17,353 nucleotides of DNA from Angelakisella sp. (GTDB lineage: Bacteria; Bacillota; Clostridia; Oscillospirales; Ruminococcaceae), in the NCBI GenBank assembly GCA_013316495.1, contig WSMP01000020.1:1-17353 (forward strand). The letters are read 5' to 3'. Positions within the stretch are counted from its first letter, which is position 1, and every line of letters starts with the position of its first letter. Position numbers and translations under genes: made by a program. Of this stretch, positions 12,953-17,353 are shown in pieces. The notes under the pieces were generated by a model, which was not told where the DNA came from, made no database searches, and saw only the letters and a list, made by a program, of their open reading frames with translations.

Positions 12953-13264
12953 CTACCCCATAGTCTCCACCACCTCTCTGGCCCCCTCCGGGAAGGGGCG
13001 CGCCTCCCGCCCGGAAAGCTCCGGGATGGGGATGCCCAGTTCCTCCAGCCGCAGCTGACGCATCAGAAAGCTATAATAGACCTGGAGGGATTTTAGCTGA
13101 TAGATGCTGGAATCCAGCACCGCTTCATCGGTGGCGCTGTTGAAGAGATCTTCGGCACAAGCCAGCTGCATCCGCACCTGCGCCAGCTTCCGGCGAATGC
13201 CGCCTCTCTCCACCGGAATGACAGTATCGGGTAACGGAGTGGCCCTTACAGCAGAATAGTTCAT
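12953..13264 (-). CDS. yaaL: DUF2508 (YaaL-like) protein
   Basis: A 103-residue, soluble, mostly helical protein. The central part, from RRKLAQVRMQLACAEDLFN through SIYQLKSLQVYYSFLMRQLR, has the DUF2508 pattern of a short helical hairpin with an FNxATD turn and a tyrosine-rich second helix. The ATG at 13264 is chosen because GGGAGGA lies seven bases upstream; the frame is open to 13348 but that stretch crosses the promoter. The function of the family is unknown; it is typically found next to recR and bofA in spore formers. Here bofA follows 26 bases after the stop, while recR is absent. Confidence 0.8.
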   Translation of the reverse strand: MNYSAVRATPLPDTVIPVERGGIRRKLAQVRMQLACAEDLFNSATDEAVLDSSIYQLKSLQVYYSFLMRQLRLEELGIPIPELSGREARPFPEGAREVVETMG

Positions 13265-13320
13265 ATTCCATTCCTCCCTACCTTCTAATTTTATGCAAAG
13301 ATTATGGCCGAATATGCCGG

Positions 13321-13348
13321 AATATATACCCAAGGAAAAATTTTGCAA
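13321..13348 (-). promoter_or_regulatory. Candidate promoter for the DUF2508-bofA pair
   Basis: Minus strand: -35 TTGCAA (13348-13343), 16-base spacer, -10 TATATT (13326-13321). The start site would lie near 13314, about 50 bases before the ATG. A sporulation sigma factor could use a different site; I cannot judge that by eye. Confidence 0.45.
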
Positions 13349-13409
13349 AAAAAGCGGGCCTTTTTGCCCCTATGGCCCATGGGATGGGGCGCCCCTAGGC
13401 GGATGGGTC

Positions 13410-13439
13410 TTGACAAGGCTTCTTCCGATATGCTATCAT
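13410..13439 (+). promoter_or_regulatory. Sigma-A promoter of the T-box leader
   Basis: Perfect -35 TTGACA (13410-13415), 18-base spacer, -10 TATCAT (13434-13439). Transcription should start near 13446, about 20 bases before the first T-box helix, which places the whole riboswitch inside the leader. Confidence 0.8.
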
Positions 13440-13462
13440 AATACAAATTCTTAACATCACCC

Positions 13463-13777
13463 AAAGACTGTGATGAGGAGTAGTACCCCGGAGGGCTGGG
13501 GCACAGAGAGCGGCTGCTGCTGGGAACGCCGCGTCCGGTGCCGGGGGAAGTAGCCTCAGAGTCGCGGACTGAACATCGGGCGTTTACGTCTGTCAGTAGG
13601 CTCCGACGCGGCTCCCGGCGTTATCGGGGAGACGGAATCGAGAGATGGCACGGCGTAAAGGCCCTCTCCGCTCCGGCAGAGTGCGCGCGGCAAAAAAGCC
13701 GGGCGAAATCAGGTGGTACCGCGTGACCGGTTTACGGATGCGTCCTGTTGTTGCAGACAGGGCGCTGTTATTTTGTC
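13463..13777 (+). promoter_or_regulatory. T-box riboswitch, best specifier reading GUA (valine)
   Basis: The leader has all main T-box parts. Stem I can be folded by eye: GACT/AGTC (13466-13469 with 13560-13563), GAGG/CCTC (13475-13478 with 13554-13557) and CCCCGG/CCGGGG (13486-13491 with 13541-13546). The AGTAGTA strand lies opposite GAA-GTA-G in the specifier loop, with a CAGAGAG apical element near 13504. The T-box sequence AGGTGGTACCGCG is at 13711-13723 and a terminator follows. In the specifier loop the codon after the conserved GAA is GUA (13550-13552) followed by a purine; one base further would be a stop codon. The antiterminator bulge TGGT predicts a tRNA with discriminator A73, which fits tRNA-Val and argues against serine. 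Uncharged tRNA-Val would thus switch on the downstream acyl-CoA synthetase fusion gene. The T-box call is firm; the amino acid is an inference. Confidence 0.93.
13740..13777 (+). terminator. Regulated terminator of the T-box
   Basis: GCGTCCTGT (13740-13748) pairs with ACAGGGCGC (13757-13765), one U-G, with an 8-base loop and the T-rich run TGTTATTTTG after it. It lies 16 bases downstream of the T-box sequence, as expected for the terminator that competes with the antiterminator. Confidence 0.85.
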
Positions 13778-13858
13778 TAAACGGGAATTCCAAGAGCCCC
13801 CGCACGCCGCCCTTTAGGCAGAATCTTGGACAAAAGAAAGCAAGGGAGAATGGTGAAT

Positions 13859-16057
13859 ATGCTGGAGAGATTCCTTCCCAGGACCGAGTTTGATTCCTAT
13901 GAGGATTTTAAGAAAAACTACCGGCTCTGCTGCCCGGCGGATTTCAACTTTGCCACCCATGTGGTGGATGCCTGGGCGGAGTCGGAGCCGGATAAGCGGG
14001 CCCTGGAGTGGTGCGACGACTACGGCCACAGCCTGACCCTTACCTTCCGGGAGGTCTCCACCCTTTCCCGGCGGGCCGCCCAATGGCTGCTGGCCAGGGG
14101 GGTGAAGAAGGGGGACCGGGTGATGTGCCTCCTGAAGCGCCGGTGGGAGTACTGGATCACCGCCGTGGCCCTCCACCGCATCGGGGCGGTGATTATCCCG
14201 GCCTCCTACCAGCTTACCGCCAAGGACATCGCCTACCGGGTGGACGCCGCAGGGGTGCGGTTTCTCATCGCCCTCCAGGATGACTGGATTGTTGCCCAGT
14301 GCGAGGCGGCCCTGGAAAAATGCGGCAAAAGCCTCACCGGCAAGGCGCTGGTGAACTGTCCGGAGGGCCGTCCCGGCTGGCTGGATTATTCTGCCGCCCT
14401 GGAGCGGGGTCCCTCCGGCTTTGTGGCAGACGCTTCCCTCACCGCCCAGGATTTGATGCTCATTTACTTTACCTCCGGCACCTCTGGGATGCCCAAAATG
14501 GTGTGCCACAACTACGCCTATCCCCTGGGGCACATCGTCACCGCCTGCTACTGGCAGCAGGTGCAAAACGGCGGCCTTCATCTCACCGGGGTGGATTCCG
14601 GCTGGGCCAAATTCGGATGGGGGTGCATCTATGGACAGTGGATCGGCGGCTCTGCCATTCTGGGGTACGAGGTGGATCATAAGTTTGATGCCAAGCGGAT
14701 GATTGAAGTGATTCGGGAAAAGCGGCCCACCACCCTTTGTGTCCCCGGCACCGTCTACCGCTTTATGATGCGGGAAGGGCTGACGGCGGAGGACTTTTCC
14801 TCCGTTACCCACTGCTGCACCGCTGGGGAGCCCCTCTCCCCGGAGCTTACAAGGGAGTTTGCGGAAATCACCGGCCTCACCATCCACGAGGGCTACGGCC
14901 AGTCGGAGGGGAGCGTGCTGGTGGCAAACTTCGGCTGGTTCCAGCCCCGGCCCGGCTCCATGGGAAAGCCCAGCCCCCTCTACGACATCGCCCTGGTGGG
15001 GGAGGACGGCCGTCCCGTTGCTCCCGGCGATGAGGGAGAACTGGTGGTGCGCGGTTTGGATAAATGCTATCCAGAGGGCCTGCTGCGGGGCTACTGGGTG
15101 GGGGACCGGCTGGTTCCGGCAGAAGACGAAAACCACATCTACCACACCGGAGACATGATGTGGATGGACGAGGATGGCTATTATTGGTTCATCGGCCGCA
15201 ACGATGACATTATCAAGTGTTCCGCCTACCGCATCGGCCCCTTCGAGATTGAATCGGTGCTTCTCACCCACCCGGCAGTCCATGAGTGCGCCATCACCGG
15301 CGCGCCGGACCCCATGCGGGGCCAGGTGGTGAAGGCTACCATCGTCCTGGAAAAGGGATACGAGCCCTCCGAGCGTCTCACCAAGGAGCTGCAAAACTAT
15401 GTAAAAAGGATGACCGCCCCCTATAAGTACCCGCGGGTGGTGGAATATGTGGAGCACCTGGAGAAGACCACCTCCGGCAAAATCATCCGCAACCATCTCC
15501 GGAAAGCCTCGGAGGACGCCTACAGGGCCAGCCAGGAGGGAAGCCGGGCCGCAGAAAAACCGGTGATTCGCCCCGCCGCGGCGGGGGACGCGGTGGCTCT
15601 CCTCACCTTCCTGGGGACCATCGGTGGGGAGAACAGCTTCCTTTCCTATGGCGCCCAGGCGGTGGGGGGAAGCGGCCACAGTGGCGAGGAAATTATCCGC
15701 AGCTGTACCAGGGGCAGCGATAGGTTGCTAATTGCGGAGGTGGAGGGCCAGATTGTGGGGGCCGCCGACCTGCGGGCCGGACACCGTCCCCCCATTGCCC
15801 ACACGGCGGAGATTGGCCTTTCGGTGTTGCGGCAGTACAGCAGCCGGGGCATCGGCCGGGCGCTGCTGGAGTATCTCATCGCGGATGCCCGCCGGGGCGG
15901 CAGGCTCCAGGTCCTCAGCGTCACTGTCTCCGCCATCGATACCGCCGCCGCCAGCCTCTGCCGCCGCTTCGGCTTTACCCAGATTGGCTGCTACCCCAAG
16001 TTCTTCCGTGTGGACGGCAAGTACCAGGATGGGCTGATTATGAACCTGTATCTGTAA
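13859..16057 (+). CDS. AMP-forming acyl-CoA synthetase fused to a C-terminal GNAT acyltransferase
   Basis: A 732-residue two-domain protein. Residues about 1-555 are an acyl-CoA synthetase of the medium-chain (ACSM-like) branch, which activates a carboxylic acid with ATP and joins it to CoA. It has the P-loop TSGTSGMPK (205-213), GYGQSEG (345-351), YHTGD (428-432), GRNDDIIK and the adenylation lysine Lys541 in TTSGK. Residues about 569-732 are a GNAT domain with IGLSVL, the acetyl-CoA-binding SRGIGRALLEYLI and RRFGF near the end. The start at 13859 fits the family (MLERFLPRTEFDSYEDFKK) and has AGGGAG 10 bases upstream; ATG 13850 and GTG 13853 are alternatives closer to that site. It is the only gene between the T-box terminator and a strong terminator. 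GNAT enzymes are known to acetylate the corresponding lysine of acyl-CoA synthetases, so self-regulation is possible; the substrate acid is unknown. Confidence 0.92.
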   Translation: MLERFLPRTEFDSYEDFKKNYRLCCPADFNFATHVVDAWAESEPDKRALEWCDDYGHSLTLTFREVSTLSRRAAQWLLARGVKKGDRVMCLLKRRWEYWITAVALHRIGAVIIPASYQLTAKDIAYRVDAAGVRFLIALQDDWIVAQCEAALEKCGKSLTGKALVNCPEGRPGWLDYSAALERGPSGFVADASLTAQDLMLIYFTSGTSGMPKMVCHNYAYPLGHIVTACYWQQVQNGGLHLTGVDSGWAKFGWGCIYGQWIGGSAILGYEVDHKFDAKRMIEVIREKRPTTLCVPGTVYRFMMREGLTAEDFSSVTHCCTAGEPLSPELTREFAEITGLTIHEGYGQSEGSVLVANFGWFQPRPGSMGKPSPLYDIALVGEDGRPVAPGDEGELVVRGLDKCYPEGLLRGYWVGDRLVPAEDENHIYHTGDMMWMDEDGYYWFIGRNDDIIKCSAYRIGPFEIESVLLTHPAVHECAITGAPDPMRGQVVKATIVLEKGYEPSERLTKELQNYVKRMTAPYKYPRVVEYVEHLEKTTSGKIIRNHLRKASEDAYRASQEGSRAAEKPVIRPAAAGDAVALLTFLGTIGGENSFLSYGAQAVGGSGHSGEEIIRSCTRGSDRLLIAEVEGQIVGAADLRAGHRPPIAHTAEIGLSVLRQYSSRGIGRALLEYLIADARRGGRLQVLSVTVSAIDTAAASLCRRFGFTQIGCYPKFFRVDGKYQDGLIMNLYL

Positions 16058-16075
16058 ATTTTCTCTTGCAAAGGG

Positions 16076-16111
16076 AAAAAACAGCTGGAGTTTTTCTTCA
16101 GCTGTTTTTTT
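16076..16111 (+). terminator. Strong intrinsic terminator of the T-box unit
   Basis: AACAGCTG near 16080-16087 pairs with CAGCTGTT (16099-16106), extended by a further A/T-paired base of the stem, and runs directly into a seven-T tract ending at 16111. It lies 18 bases after the stop and shows that the fusion gene is transcribed alone. Confidence 0.92.
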
Positions 16112-16274
16112 CTGGCCCCAGGCCTGTAAACGTGTTGGTCAAGCCCTCAAAAAGAGGGGATGAATTTATGCAGCGTCAGGAGGCGGTCTGGGCAGGGAGT
16201 AGTGGGCGCGTCGGGCTATTTTACGGGCAAAGATGGGAATACTAACCGAATCCTAGAAAAAAGGGGGTGCCCCA

Positions 16275-17353
16275 ATGGAGACCGGTCTCCTGTATGCAAT
16301 TTCCGCCGCCATCTCCTACGGCCTTTTGCAGGGGGTGGACGGAGGGCTGTTCCAAAGGGCCGCCAGCGGGGAGGAGGACCCCCGGCGGGCTTTTTCTGCC
16401 GGTGCAATGGCGGGCCTGCTGGCGCTGGGCCTGGGGGTGCTGGGTGTGAGCATCCTTTGGAAGCTGTCCCCCAAAGCGCCTTGGCTCCTGGCGGCCCTGG
16501 CCCTGGGAGGGTGCCTTTTTGCCCTGTTCTGCAAGGAAAACAGCCCAACTAAAATGGCAGCAGGCCTGCTGGGGAGCTTTTTTTCTGCCATGGCCGCTGC
16601 CTTTGGGCTGGGGGAGGAGGGGAAAACCGCCTCCTATCTCCTGGGGCTGATGGCGGCGGGGCTGCTGGCCGCCGTGGCCGGGGTGCTGATGGCAAAGCTG
16701 GTGTGGGGAGCGGAGGTCCGCTCCGCCCTGGATACAGGAATCTATGGCGCCGGGGTGGCCCAGCTGATGGCAGCCTTTGTGCTGGGGGGATTCCTGCCGG
16801 AAGGGGAAAATGCCCACGCCTTTGCGGCGGTGGTTTGCGGCATTACCGGGGGGCTGCTGGTGGAGAAGCTGGCCCAGCTGCGGGCCTCCGGCTTTTCCCC
16901 CTCCTGGATGGTGCTGCTTCCGGTAGGGGCCTCCCTGGCGGCCTTCGGGTTCTATGGGCTGTTTGGGGCGGTACTGGCGGCGGTGGGGGTGCTTTCTACC
17001 GGTGGGGTTGTCCTGGCAGCGGGGCTGTGCGCCCAGTGGACCCCAGGCCCCCCAAAGCCTTCGGAGGAGTGTCCAGCTGGATGGGCGGAGGAGTTTTCCA
17101 GCGCCATTGGCGGGGGATACCTGGCTGGGGCATACTCCTGGGGCACGTTGGCTCTGCTGGCTGCCTGCGCCGGGCGGCTGGAGCTTTCGGAGCTGTCCTT
17201 CCAGCTGGGAATTGGCCTTTTAACGGGCATAGCCCTTCCTTTTCTGCTTCTGGGGCTGGCCCTTCCCCCTGGCTCCGGACATGGGGGGCGGTTTTTCCCC
17301 GCTGCCGCCGCCCTGGCTGGTCCGGGGATAGTGTCCCTGTCCTTGGGCCGGGG
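16275..17353 (+). CDS. Membrane protein resembling a degenerate membrane-bound pyrophosphatase (HppA-like), 3' end outside window
   Basis: About 359 residues are visible, with roughly nine to ten hydrophobic segments. Several blocks match ion-pumping membrane pyrophosphatases in the right order: AFSAGAMAGLLALGLGVLG (39-57), LALGGCLFALF (75-85), FAAVVCGITGGLLVEK (183-198), YGLFGAVLAAVGVLST (227-242) followed by GGVVLA, SSAIGGGYLAGA (275-286), and GIGLLTGIALPFLL (312-325). The catalytic parts are missing. The TKAADVGADLVGK and DNVGDNVGD loops that should follow ALF are replaced by a few residues (CKENSPTK). The DAYGP..DNAGG segment after the LST block reads GLCAQWTPGPP. The usual GNTTAAIGKG lacks its lysine. 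I infer a pseudoenzyme or repurposed membrane protein. AGGGGG lies upstream of the ATG. The 163-base gap before it holds a small CCCTC/GAGGG hairpin (16144-16158) but no clear promoter. Confidence 0.7.
   Translation, partial: METGLLYAISAAISYGLLQGVDGGLFQRAASGEEDPRRAFSAGAMAGLLALGLGVLGVSILWKLSPKAPWLLAALALGGCLFALFCKENSPTKMAAGLLGSFFSAMAAAFGLGEEGKTASYLLGLMAAGLLAAVAGVLMAKLVWGAEVRSALDTGIYGAGVAQLMAAFVLGGFLPEGENAHAFAAVVCGITGGLLVEKLAQLRASGFSPSWMVLLPVGASLAAFGFYGLFGAVLAAVGVLSTGGVVLAAGLCAQWTPGPPKPSEECPAGWAEEFSSAIGGGYLAGAYSWGTLALLAACAGRLELSELSFQLGIGLLTGIALPFLLLGLALPPGSGHGGRFFPAAAALAGPGIVSLSLGR

Noticed and set aside
13644..13660. A second T-box-like string (ATGGCACGGCG) inside the leader
   Set aside because: It resembles the T-box core, but there is only one stem I and one terminator, and the full consensus is at 13711-13723. 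It is more likely part of the stem III region than a tandem T-box.
13814..15679. A 621-codon minus-strand open frame opposite the acyl-CoA synthetase
   Set aside because: It is a shadow of the synthetase codons; the product has no recognisable domain.
16179..16215. GGGAGTAGTGGG upstream of the pyrophosphatase-like gene, reminiscent of the start of a T-box stem I
   Set aside because: There is no T-box sequence, specifier loop or terminator between it and the gene start at 16275.

Overview
The window is GC-rich with short intergenic gaps, clean Shine-Dalgarno sites, near-consensus sigma-A promoters, a T-box riboswitch and the sporulation pair DUF2508 (YaaL-like) + BofA. Together these point to a spore-forming member of the Clostridia (Bacillota), most like the high-GC Oscillospiraceae/Ruminococcaceae. 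The taxonomy is inferred from gene content only. No insertion sequence, tRNA, rRNA or CRISPR array was seen.

Layout: (1) 1-2909 holds an edge-truncated NagA-like gene on the minus strand, a divergent LacX-type aldose-1-epimerase-like gene, and a convergent YdcF/DUF218 gene. Both sugar-enzyme homologues have lost the residues the families use for catalysis. (2) 3145-4208 is a response-regulator diguanylate cyclase behind a leader with a terminator-like hairpin just before the ribosome binding site. (3) 4244-7036 is the classical rpsO-pnp pair, with unusually palindrome-rich DNA between the genes. (4) 7151-8108 is a membrane-anchored barnase-like ribonuclease followed one base later by its barstar-like inhibitor. 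(5) 8197-12630 runs CNNM/CBS transporter-like protein, proB, proA (proline synthesis) and an unrecognised membrane-anchored protein with an acidic, serine-rich tail. (6) 12702-13264 (minus) is the DUF2508-bofA pair. (7) 13410-16111 is a complete T-box transcription unit: consensus promoter, about 300-nt T-box leader whose best specifier reading is GUA (valine), terminator, one long gene for an AMP-forming acyl-CoA synthetase fused to a GNAT acyltransferase, and a strong terminator. (8) 16275 to the right edge is a membrane protein that looks like a shrunken, catalytically stripped membrane pyrophosphatase.

Two themes stand out. First, an amino-acid-sensing T-box controls an acyl-CoA synthetase/GNAT fusion rather than an aminoacyl-tRNA synthetase or an ordinary biosynthesis gene. 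If the specifier is valine, a testable idea is that the enzyme activates a branched short-chain acid such as isobutyrate to feed valine synthesis when charged tRNA-Val runs low. Second, three genes (NagA-like, LacX-like, pyrophosphatase-like) have intact reading frames and recognisable folds but missing catalytic residues, so they are candidate pseudoenzymes rather than ordinary pseudogenes.
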